Shown in pieces: positions 1 to 10,000 of a stretch of 64,000 nucleotides of DNA. The position numbers were made by a program, and so were the translations under genes. Origin of the DNA: Fallopia convolvulus (lineage: Eukaryota; Streptophyta; Magnoliopsida; Caryophyllales; Polygonaceae); the NCBI GenBank assembly GCA_964016875.1, contig OZ024737.1, forward strand, positions 35,465,683-35,529,682, written 5' to 3'. The notes beneath the pieces are model-generated. The model was given only the letters and a program-made list of their open reading frames with translations, was not told where the DNA came from and did no database searches. Position 1 is the first letter of the stretch. Each line of letters starts with the position of its first letter.

Positions 1-61
1 TGTCTATTTACACTTTACATTTCATCTTAAATAGTATCCTCATTTGCATTTTTAACTGTTC

Positions 62-139
62 ATGGCAGCACGCGCATATCTACTGGGTTACAATTGCGCT
101 GATGAGAAGGAGCTTGAAGCTGCATTGAGGTTTTGCTGA
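62..139 (+). CDS. Possible 3'-terminal exon of an unidentified gene
   Basis: A short open frame reads into a TGA at 137-139. It encodes a plausible C-terminal tail (ending LEAALRFC) and is preceded by a pyrimidine-rich stretch ending in AG near position 68, like a 3' splice site. The following 250 bases read like 3' UTR. The rest of the gene would lie left of the window. I do not recognise the protein. The frame is too short to exclude chance. Confidence 0.3.
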   Translation: MAARAYLLGYNCADEKELEAALRFC

Positions 140-418
140 GCACTGTTATGAGTTAATCCTCTCACTGGTGCTGTCTGCTGCTGCTACTTGTAGTTGTAAT
201 GTAGTGTATTGTGTTTGAATCTTAGCCAAGAAAACTCTTAGAGAGTCGATATCTTTGTCTCTAATTATGTGGTATTAAGCTATAGCTACTTGATGCATAT
301 GGCGGAATAGTCTGGCCCAGTTAGGCCTGAGCCGAGAGCGGTCTTGGCTATCGGAATATGGAGTTTAAGTTGCCATGTATCTATTTGCAAGTTCCATAAG
401 TTATCAGTAATGTATATT

Positions 419-960
419 TTAAGGGATGCTTGTCTTTGAGACCTGATAAAGTGACCACTTCCAATCCTTGGTGTTAGGGTGGTTAATGCTTATTACCGGT
501 AGAGGTGGGAGCTTAATTGATTGATTGAGCAAATGTCGGTCAAGGTGGATAGACATCAGTGAGATAATATCCTTATTGTAGGTGTGTCCATTGACTGTAA
601 AAGTCACTTTTGGAGCTGTACCTTGTAAGGTGTCATCAAATACTAAAGATCGATCAAGAACATTAATATCATTACATATACTTGAACCTAAAAATGCATG
701 CCAAAACCAAAGGTATTCTGATACGACGGCTTCCAGTATAATTGTTGAAATTTTTTTTATCTCCACGAGTGAACATGTCTTTCCATGAAGCGGGAAAATT
801 TTTCCATCCCTAATGCATACAATTAATGGAGTCCAACATCCCAGGAAATCCACGAGCCTCTCCAATCTGCAGTAGTCATAGTGTGTCTGCGCGGGTTGGC
901 CGCCTCAAGTATTCATCGCCGAAGAAATTAATGATTCCATCGCCGAAGAAATCCACAAAG
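419..960 (-). pseudogene. PIF/Harbinger transposase remnant (plant transposon protein family)
   Basis: Read on the minus strand, the segment carries hallmarks of plant PIF/Harbinger DDE transposases. There is an EYLRRP block followed by GEARGFPGML around 850-930, then WFWHAFLGSS-NDINVLDRS, which holds a catalytic Asp region, then a TVNGHTYNK block. The end resembles the family's LPPLP...HP segment. It is clearly broken: a TGA lies in the N-terminal part near 890, and the frame is lost after the NGHTYNK block, where the family continues GYYLADGIYP. Only about half of a normal transposase is left. It lies on the same strand as the ORF1 remnant at 1449-3045, so both may come from one autonomous element. 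Confidence 0.8.
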
Positions 961-1060
961 CCTTACATTATATGAGTAATTATTATCACATAGCATAAAT
1001 ACCCATAACTTTGCATTAACACATGGTATGTTCTCTTTGTAGATAAGGCCTTGTCTCTTT

Positions 1061-1275
1061 GTAGATTCGGTCAAGATTTTGGGCGTGATTCCTTATCTCT
1101 TTGAAGATTATGTCAGTCACCCTTATCTCTTTTCAGATTTTGCATGTGATTCCTTATCTTTTTCCAAATTATGTCAGTCACTCTTATCTCTTCCCAGATT
1201 TTGCATGTGATTCCTTATCTTTTTCCAGATTATGTCAGTCACCCTTATCTCTTTGTAGATTTTGCATGTGATTAA
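1061..1275. repeat. 61-bp tandem repeat, about 3.5 copies
   Basis: The phrase TGATTCCTTATCT recurs at 1086, 1147 and 1208, and a truncated copy starts at 1269, so the period is exactly 61 bp. Each unit holds two related half-units (CCTTATCTCTTT..AGATT and CCTTATCTTTTTCCAGATT), suggesting an older 30-bp repeat that doubled. It sits between the Harbinger transposase and ORF1 remnants. Confidence 0.85.
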
Positions 1276-1448
1276 ACAAGGGTATAACACTGAAGGAAAA
1301 GTACATTACATTAAATACTTCATAAATCACACAATGTCGATTAAATAAGGAAAAACAGATTCAAACACACATATTGAAACACATAGATTGAAGCATACTT
1401 AAAACATAAAATTACTTGATAGATCACATTCCACCTAATGGAAGATCC

Positions 1449-3045
1449 TCAAGGATAATGTGCGAACCCTGCCATCAAAGCACGCTTGTGGGCTTCTCCT
1501 TCAGGTGGAAGCTCTCCTTGCGCCATCAGTGAGCTAAGCATCTCCATCTTCTTTGTTTTTTTCCCACATCTCTAGCTTTTTGGCTTTGCATGCCTCCTTT
1601 GCCATTTGCACTTCATAATTCTTTTTCTATTTCTCATTAGATCCCCTCTCTTTTTGCTTAATGAGCTCAACGTCTTCTTGATAGCTTGATGATTAAACTT
1701 GTTTTTTTCCTTTGCTTTTGCCTCCTCTCTTTGCAGCCTTCATATCGGACGTTCAATAGTATCTGATACTCAGTGAATGCACTCATAGGTGTATTTCCAT
1801 CCTGAGTTTCTACTTCAACATCGGACCTCGTTCTTTTTGAGCTACCACTTACCGAGCTTGGCTTAGCCCGATCCACCTTCAACAAGTAATCAACACTCTA
1901 CAGTGTCAGTTCACGAAGAACCTCCCAAGCATGCTCCATCCGAAACTTCTTTTTTGTGGTAGTTTTATAATAGTCATGTGCCCTTTGAAGAATATCAGGA
2001 TTTGCCTCATCGCTGGACTTATGTTTAAGCGCGTCTGCATAACAACCAACAAACTTAGAAACAAACATCTCTAAAACAAACAAACTTAGAAACAAACATC
2101 TCTAAGAAAAAAAACTTAGAAACACAAGCATTTTTTTCCATCTACACTTACAACTTCCAACATCACATGGTGCTTTTCCTTGAGTAACCCATTGCATGTA
2201 AAAGATCTCAACTCTTTCCCAAAAATTGGCTGAGATTTGATCGGTGTTTACAACCAGGGGCGGAGCCAGGAATTTGACTTAGTGGGAGCTAAATTCTTAG
2301 CTATAGAAAAAAAAAAAATTGTATTTTTCAAATGATTTAGTTTTTTTCTTTATTTTATATAAAAAAATTATACCCAAATTTTTATATTTTTCTTAAAATT
2401 TTATATTTTCTATATAAAAAAATTTTGTATTTTAGTTTCTGTATTTTTCATTAAAAAAATTGACCTTTTCTAGCCAGTGTTCGCCTAGCACCTAGGCAAC
2501 CTAAACGGGCGCCTAGACGAACTATACGGTATCCTAGGTGGGCTAGCACCTTCCAGAGCCTAGGTGAGACCTAGACGGAACTAGCGGAGTTTTTTAAAAC
2601 AATATTTCTAGCTAAATTGACTAGTTTTTATCAAATAACCTAATATTTTAATACTTTTTTTTTCAAAATTGAGTGGGGGCTACAACCCCACTGGGCATGT
2701 ACTGCCTTCGCCACTGTTTACAACCGGGTCAGTGGTGACATTTAAGAACGAACTAACAAGGTGTACATCGTCGCCCTTACTCTAGAAGACTTTTGGACCA
2801 CCACCATCACGAGCACCACCACCACGAGCACCACCACCATGACGATTGACGAGCACCAGAAGCACCACCACCACCACCGGTGTGTTGAGGTTGTTGTTCA
2901 TATGAGTCGTTTGCATCATCTGGCTGTGTGCTAAAAGATAGGATCTCAAAAGACTAAGAGTTTTGTGCTGATGCACTTCCAACTGTTCTTGGAGTAGAAT
3001 TTGAAGATCATCCTGAATTTTGTGGATTTCTAGAGATTTGTTCAT
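1449..3045 (-). pseudogene. Harbinger ORF1 (SANT/Myb-like, NAM-associated) remnant, split by a MITE
   Basis: Read on the minus strand. The start at 3043-3045 opens a Gln- and Gly-rich N-terminus. A SANT-like stretch follows with NFWERVEIFYMQ (near 2200-2240), then KFVGCYADAL and DILQRAHDYY..KKKFRMEHAWEVL (1900-2060). The tail is a charged segment ending at TGA 1449-1451. This order is typical of ORF1 proteins of PIF/Harbinger elements, which bind DNA and support the transposase. The gene is interrupted by the hAT MITE at 2255-2716, and codons on the two sides of the insertion continue the same domain. Further stops and frame breaks are present near 2110 and 2780. A TATA-like CTATAAATACATAG on this strand at about 3207-3220 may be its old promoter. 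Confidence 0.7.
2255..2716. mobile_element. hAT-type MITE, 462 bp, 8-bp target duplication
   Basis: The left end CAGGGGCGGAGCCAGG and the right end ACTGCCTTCGCCACTG form imperfect terminal inverted repeats. The 8-bp sequence TTTACAAC flanks it exactly on both sides (2247-2254 and 2717-2724). CA...TG termini with an 8-bp duplication are diagnostic of hAT. The interior is AT-rich with no coding capacity and holds CCTAGG-rich inverted motifs at 2480-2580. It lies inside the Harbinger ORF1 remnant and is therefore younger than it. Confidence 0.9.
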
Positions 3046-3445
3046 GGTAAAAGTCGAGAGTTTGGGACATGGTTAAATTTTGGAAGTTAGGGTGCACATA
3101 GTTATTTTGAGATCCATGAAAGGGGTTGGTCGGAACCATGAGAGGGATATTAGAGACAATGAAAGAGAGAAATAGATGGTTGGCTTGTTGGAAACCTTCT
3201 AAGAAGCTATGTATTTATAGAAAAAAAATGACCCAACTACTTTTAACCTATTTGGTCTAATTTTCATCCACCTAACTTTCATCCGCCTAACTTTCATCCT
3301 CAATTATTCTTTCATCTAACTTTCATCCATCTAACTTCCATCTAAATTCACCATATCTTTTTATAAATTAAGTATAATGTGTTCATTTGTCACACACTAC
3401 CACACTTATCTATAAAATTATACTCTTTCTTCCTAATTATTGATT

Positions 3446-3937
3446 ATGGATCCAACCGAATTTAGTGTTGGAAATACCTATTGGTCTAAAGAGGATGATG
3501 TACTCCTCGTTCATGGTTTTGTAAACACCATTAATAACCCTAATGCAAATGTTAATCAAACTTTTTGGGGATGAGTTGAGACCTACTACATGGAAAATTG
3601 CCAACCTCACCAACATCCAAGAAGTTCCCACATGCTTAAGGCTGGATGGAACAAGGTAAGAAGAAATGTTTCTAAATTTTCTTCTTATTATGCACATGTT
3701 ATTAGAGGAAATGTCGGTGGCAATGAAATGGATATTCTTCGAATGGCACATGATGTTTATGCTATTGCTACTAGAGTGCAATTTAAGGAGGAGGATGTTT
3801 GGGAAATTCTTCGTAATGAGCCCACTTTCGGTGAAATAAAGGGTGTTTTTATATTATGTGTTACTTATAATTATTCGCTTATGTATTTCCATTCACGTGT
3901 TTTATTTTTTTTTCCAAGTAATCTCTCTAAGAAGTAA
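3446..3937 (+). pseudogene. Second Harbinger ORF1-like gene (SANT/NAM-like), one in-frame stop
   Basis: An ATG at 3446 opens a frame reading YWSKEDDVLLVHGF, then TFWG-stop-VETYY, MLKAGWNKVRRNVSKFSSYYAHV, and DILRMAHDVYAIATRVQFKEEDVWEILRNEP. This is the SANT-like domain plus the downstream block of plant Harbinger ORF1 proteins. The TGA at 3572-3574 sits where the family usually has Arg, so CGA to TGA is a simple explanation. Similarity fades after about 3840; the frame ends at 3937. A TATA-like CTATAAAATTA lies at about 3410-3420. The gene is head to head with the ORF1 remnant at 1449-3045, with about 400 bp between the two starts. Confidence 0.7.
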
Positions 3938-4687
3938 TCTCTTCTTATTCACTTTACATTTTTTGTATTTTTCTTGCATTTCATGTAATTTTTTGATTTG
4001 AATGTATTTTAAATCATGATTTTACCTTGTTATGATTAAATCATGATTTTTTTGTTTGAACACATTTCATTTTGTGTATTCACACACCTTAAAGATTCAT
4101 CACACAGTTATTTTAGACAAAAAAATACATTTTAAGACAAATATTAACACAATTATTGTAGAAAAAAATTCACACATTTTTTTTTTGAAATTATTACAAA
4201 TTTTAAGCAATAAAATTTCATCAAAATACCATAAAATAACAAGATTTAAGTATTTTTGGAGGTAAAGATACCCAAATATAGTAAAAATGGATGTCTAAAT
4301 GTAGAGAAAAAAAATTAGACTAATGGTATTTTTTTTTTTAAAGTTTACAATGCCTAAATTGTATTTTTATACAATAAAAACACCACGTATGACCCAATCA
4401 AATGGAGACGAGTGGCGCCTTCTCTAGCGTGAAACGTGACGTTTTGGTCTGTTTGAGCCAAAACGCTGCGTTTTGTTAACAACTTTTCAAAAAAAAAGAG
4501 GTAAATGTGCGAAAGAGCACCGATGCTAGGATCATGAATTCTAGCACCAATGCTCTCATTTCCCCCTTCAGCCTATTATTATATTATTTAAATCTAGCAT
4601 TTAGCATCGATTTTGCATCCGATAAAAGTGCTCATATATTGAGAGAAAAAAAAAGTCAATGCAAGTAAATTTCACACACATTAATTA
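3938..4687. other. AT-rich intergenic DNA, nothing recognised
   Basis: Long A/T runs with only short spurious open frames. The segment 4380-4560 is slightly richer in GC and contains repeated AAACG motifs. I see no gene or delimited element. Confidence 0.6.
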
Positions 4688-5020
4688 GAGTTTGGTTCAA
4701 ATGAAACAAACTCTTACCTAAAACGTGAAACAAATGCACTTTTCCTAGTTAGTAGTGCACTTTTCATACAAAAGTGCATTGAAAAATACAAAAAATGTAC
4801 TACAAAAAATATGAAAAGTACACTAAAAAGCACGAAAAGTGCAAATGCGAAAAAGTGCACTACAAAAAATATGAAAAGTACACTAAAAAGCACGAAAAGT
4901 GCAAATGCGAAAAAGTGCACTCCGAAGTAGGAAAAATGCATTACTAACTACAAAAAGTGCATTCGTTTCAGTATAAGAGTTCGCTTCAGAATAAGAGTTT
5001 GTTTCATTTAAATCAAACTC
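4688..5020. mobile_element. MITE with long TIRs and 9-bp target duplication (Mutator-like)
   Basis: The ends match as inverted repeats over about 30 bp: GAGTTTGGTTCAAATGAAAC on the left against GAGTTTGATTTAAATGAAAC read from the right. CATTAATTA flanks it exactly (4679-4687 and 5021-5029). A 9-bp duplication with long TIRs points to a Mutator-like (MULE) non-autonomous element. The interior is built from short AAAAGTGCAC-type repeats, including an exact 60-bp tandem duplication. Confidence 0.8.
4801..4920. repeat. Perfect 60-bp tandem duplication
   Basis: Bases 4801-4860 and 4861-4920 are identical at all 60 positions. Flanking bases carry degenerate versions of the same AAAAGTGCAC words, so this is the newest step of a growing repeat inside the MITE. 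Confidence 0.95.
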
Positions 5021-5029
5021 CATTAATTA

Positions 5030-5640
5030 AATAAAATATCTACAAAGACAGGTTTTTATGAAGAAGATGATGATTAAGCTAGTAGAGATTATTTCATGTT
5101 ATTTTTTGCCCATTTAAAACTCAAGATTGTTTTCTTTCCCTATCCGTAAAGTTGATTTTATTTTGCAAATTTTCCTTGATTAAATAAACTAACTAATAAA
5201 TAAATACTTCAAAATTGTAATATGTATATTTACGTTGAATACGTACTTTTTAACATGTCAATATTATGCAAAACGTGAAATTAAATCTAACATATTTTCC
5301 AACAATCATCTACTAATAGTTTCTCCAAGTTCTCTAATTCCGTAACAAGCAACCCTATATTGGTTCGTTTGGATCGTCCTATTAAATACGTATTAAATTT
5401 ATGATTTAATGTAATTTTATACAATTTAATGCATTAAATCAAGACATTCAAATAGACCCTATGACAACCATATGTTTGTGGATAGACTCCCCTGGTAATT
5501 AGTACTCTTAAACTTAACCTTGATGTCGGGACTCATATGACTTCTAACTATGGTCGCAGTTCAATGACTATGTATTTCTTGACCGTTTGACGTTGTCGAA
5601 GCTATGACTATGCTCTATGATTTACTTCGTATTAAAATTT
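5030..5640. other. Intergenic DNA, nothing recognised
   Basis: AT-rich DNA with no convincing open frame, repeat or element boundary. A weak inverted motif around ATTAAAT occurs near 5380-5440. Confidence 0.6.
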
Positions 5641-5643
5641 TAG

Positions 5644-5870
5644 GTTGATTCATGTGGGGTGAAATTTGATTCACTATCTATTATTTTTGGGGAGCATCGT
5701 TGTTTTCATAATCTTTCTTATTTTGGTAGTGTTTTGGATGATATTTTTACTTTATTTTCTTCTTTCCATGTAACATTATCCTCTCATGTAAGTAGATTAT
5801 ATAATACAACATTGTACTTTATGGTTAGTTCATGGAATCATGTCCTAAATCAGGGCAAGTACAAATATTT
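5644..5870 (+). pseudogene. Possible LINE RNase H scrap
   Basis: The frame reads FDSLSIIFGEHR, then FGSVLDDIFTLFSSFHVTLSSHVSRLYNT. This resembles the C-terminal part of the RNase H-like domain of plant L1 retrotransposons (family pattern: DDI..L..SF....FSHV-R-NT-AH). The diagnostic AH after N-T is not preserved. It is short and isolated, so this is tentative. Confidence 0.35.
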
Positions 5871-6720
5871 ACTTTCGTACCATGAACATAACTACTATAT
5901 ACAACCCACTATAATTAATAAAGAAACACCAAATATGCATAATTTACCGATTGGTCCATGAGTAAAAAACAAACAATTTTCCTTCTCCAAATTTCTCTTA
6001 TGCACCATTTTTCCCCTTCTGATATTGTAATTCGTTCTTGTAAAACAATTGAACATAACTTGCAGGCTGTTTTCGAAGTTATGCAAGATTGAACAAGACG
6101 AATTTCGATTGAATAAAAAATAAGGGGGCAAATTCGTTTAGGGTTTATACAAAATTTTGGGGGCAAAATCATATTTAAATATAGATTTTTCTATTATTCT
6201 ACCAAGGAATCACCAATTTGACGATATCGAAACTACAAAGCTATCAGAACAAAAATCGATTTTGTGAATCGTGCTTCTCTTTTTTGCTTCGGGAAAGCAC
6301 TAACCATAGATCTTTATTATTAGACTATATTAATATAAATTTGTTTGATTATAGTAATCAGTTTATTTTCTTTTATGCATTCTTATATTTCGAGCGACAT
6401 TTGAAAATCTTTTTGATGAACAATCCATTTCTAATTACTGATCTTGGAATACGGAATGTAGGCAACCAAAATTTTAATTCGGTTCTGCCCTAATACCCTT
6501 TATTTGGTATATAATCTCCAAATGATGCTGTAAATCGTAATTGTCCAACTAATGCCTTTAAACCCTAGCTTTTTCAAATAGCAGAGAGAGATAGAGGAGA
6601 AAGATAATTGGGTATTTTTATTGAAGGACCAATTTATAAATTAAGTATATTTGGTGTTTTTTTAATTAATTTTAGTGGGTTATGCATAATATACCCTACC
6701 ACGAATTAGGCCTTGTTTTT

Positions 6721-6880
6721 TTTGGGCCTGTCGTTTTATAGCCCATAACCACAACGCATATAAAAGTGACCTCCTCAGGCTCCGGATCCGTTGTTTCGAA
6801 AATTTTGACCAGCTTTCGAGTTCCCGCCCAAACCGACTTTCCCTTTCCAATTCTCTCGCCATTTCCATTCACTGTAGGTG
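6721..6880 (+). promoter_or_regulatory. SMC4 promoter: Site II motifs, TATA box and E2F-type site
   Basis: TGGGCC at 6723-6728 and AGCCCA (reverse of TGGGCT) at 6740-6745 are Site II elements, the TCP-bound motifs common in proliferation genes. CATATAAAAG at about 6758-6767 is a TATA-like box. TTCCCGCC at 6821-6828 matches the E2F binding consensus. This combination suits a cell-cycle-regulated condensin gene whose ATG is at 7032. Motif matches are seen; binding is inferred. Confidence 0.55.
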
Positions 6881-7031
6881 GCGCGGATTACACAGGGAGA
6901 GATAAACCACGAAATACCTGAAAGTTGAGATTCGATAGTCGCACTAACTCCGGTTGCTGAGATCTGGAGAATTTGAATTGGTCATTCTGAGGTTTTGAAT
7001 TCGAGATTCGCCGAATACAGAGAAGAGGGGG

Positions 7032-10000
7032 ATGGGTTCGAACGACGAGTTCATGGCCGAAGAGCCCGAGTTGCCCCAGGGCAGCGCTCAAGGAGCCACT
7101 CCCAGGCTCTTCATTCGAGAGATGGTCATGAAGAACTTCAAATCCTACGCTGGAGAGCAGCGCGTAGGCCCTTTCCACAAGGTTAGGGTTTCTCCCTCAA
7201 TTTGCCACCTCTTTTCCCCAATTTGCGTTCCTTAGGAGTTTTCCCCAAATTGATTCTGTTTCGATTGCTTTAAGTTGCTGAAATTGGCTTTTCTTTTGCC
7301 GAATCAGAGTTTTACTGCGGTGGTTGGACCTAACGGTAGTGGAAAAAGCAACGTGATTGATGCGATGCTCTTTGTGTTCGGGAAGCGAGCAAAACAGGTA
7401 GCTTCGAATTCCAAGCATTTTTTTTTTAAATTTTAACCTGCCTAGTGAATTATATACTATTACTCTCTCATAAATGCTGTATGTGGATTTTAGATGGTGG
7501 TTCTACTTTGAACTTACGAGCTTTAGTTTTGTTGTTTTGGGGAAACTTGTGCAGATGCGTTTGAACAAAGTCTCCGAGCTCATTCATAACTCTACGAACC
7601 ATCAGAATTTAGACAGTGCTGCCGTATCAGTCCATTTTCAAGAAATCATTGATTTGGTTATCATCTGATCCATCCCTCGTTTTAGAGTTTATATCTGATG
7701 TTAGGTGTAATCAACAGAAAGTGCTTTATTTCAGACAGGTCTTTTGAACTTGTTTCTGGCTTGCAGGATAATGGCGAATATGAAGTTGTTCCAGGCAGTG
7801 AATTTTCGATAACTAGGATAGCATTCCGGGACAACTCTTCAAAGTACTATATCAATGAAAGGACTAGTAATTTCACAGAGGTTACAAAGAAGCTAAGAGA
7901 AAAAGGAGTTGACTTGGATAATAATAGGTTTTTGATTCTTCAGGTTTATAACCTTTCCTTCTAACCTTGTAGAATATGCTTCTATTGCATAGATATTTTG
8001 GAACACTTGTGGTGACTTTATGCTATTATTAGGGTGAGGTTGAGCAAATTTCATTGATGAAGCCGAAGGCACAAGGACCGCATGATGAAGGCTTTCTTGA
8101 ATATCTTGAGGATATAATTGGAACTATAAAATATGTTGAGAAGATTGAGGATACATATAAGCAGTGAGTTTCATGCCACTATGTTTTAATTGAGAAGCTG
8201 AGACACTAGTTGTCATCATGTGATTTGTATGTTGGATGATTGCATCATATGAAATTAAGAATGATGATTAATTTATACTGCATATCATATAGGTTGTATT
8301 TTAGTGTATTTGCAAGGAGTCACTTTTTTTTTTTCTCAATCAACCATGTAGCTTAATGTGAAGACAATAAGCTTTGTTTTGGTCGGTAGAAGATAAAGCT
8401 GGAACAAGAAGCGTTTGACTAAAATTTATTACGATCAACATTTACGATAAGAGTTAGTGCCTGTAACATGATGAAATATGTACTTATTCTTAGTGTTTTG
8501 GTATTTGTTGTCGTTTTTTTTTTCTTATCTAACTGAAAACTCATCTTATCGAGCAAACATGCTTTGATTTTGTCTATATTTAGCTGCTGTGAAGTATAGC
8601 ATCAATACAGCTACGAAGGAATATTTTTTTGAAATAAATTTTCTTTTATTACTGTCATTTCCGTGCTGGCATTTTGATGTATGAGTTTTTCATCAGGTTA
8701 GAATCTCTCAATGAGAAAAGATCTGGAGTAGTACAGATGGTTAAGTTAGCAGAGAAAGAAAGAGACGTCTTGGAGGTATATATAACTGCATGCTAAATAT
8801 TATGTTTCCACCTTACATAATTGTTTTTTCTCAACTCGCACTTGTCCTATAGGATGTGAAGAATGAGGCAGAAGATTATATGCTGAAGGAACTATCACTT
8901 ATAAAATGGCAAGAGAAGGCCACTAAACTGGCTTCTGAAGACAACAAAAGCAAACTTTCCGATTTACAAAGCAAATTGTCTTCCGCGGAAGAAGATTTGA
9001 AGGGCAAAAGGTATTTTGCTTGATGGAGGAACAAATTTCTTGAATTAACAACTGAACTACATACTCTGGCTCTAAACCCTTTTACGTTCTATAGAGACAA
9101 AATCCAAGAAAATAAATCATCTTTGAAGGAGCTGGAGGATTTACACAATAAGTATCTTAAAAGACAAGAGGTATGCATTATTTTCTTTCTAATTTCTCAC
9201 TTGTGCATTTCACTTTGTCAGGAATGTCTTACAAGTATAGAAGTAGATTTATGTTGGAGGAGCATTTTCATTACATATACATTCAATTAATATTGGTCTC
9301 AAGTTTGCACATTTCCTGATTGCTTATGGTGATCAGCTATGAGTACTAAATATGTGTACTTATGTAATTTTAGGATCTTGATAAAACCCTTACTTCGTGC
9401 AATGAAGAGTTCAAGGAATTTGAGAGGCAGGACGTTAAGTTTCGGGAGGATTTGAAACACAAGAAACAGAAGGTGAAAAAACTCGAGGACAAAACTGAAA
9501 AGGTAGGAAGTGCTCTGCATCACAGTCTGATTTGCTATTCAGTTTCCAATATATGAATACTTATCATTACTAGGTGAAATCAGAAAATCTGACAGGAACA
9601 AACTAAAGCAATAAAAATTCTAAACCAAAATGTACTTTTCAGGTATAGTTTCTAATTATGGTTCAATGCATCCCATGAATGATTTCAATTGCAGGATTCA
9701 GTTAAGATTGATGACACTACTAAGCTGCTTGAGGACTCGAGAAATACGATTCCAAGACTGGAGGGAGAGATCCCTTCACTGCAGAAACTCTTACTTGATG
9801 AAGAGAAGATTCTAGAAGAACTGAAGGAAAAATCTAAAGGTAATTTGGATTTTCTAATGATTATAATCATTTTATTTTTTTGATAGCTACAGATCAATAT
9901 TTAAAAATTCAAAATAGGTTAGGTATTAATGCCGCTTTCCCACGCAGTTTCCCCGGTGTAAATTTACATCTGATTATGCTTTCTTCTGCATACATGATAC

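Noticed and set aside
1061..1275. CRISPR-like array
   Set aside because: Repeats are directly tandem with no unique spacers, in a plant nuclear context.
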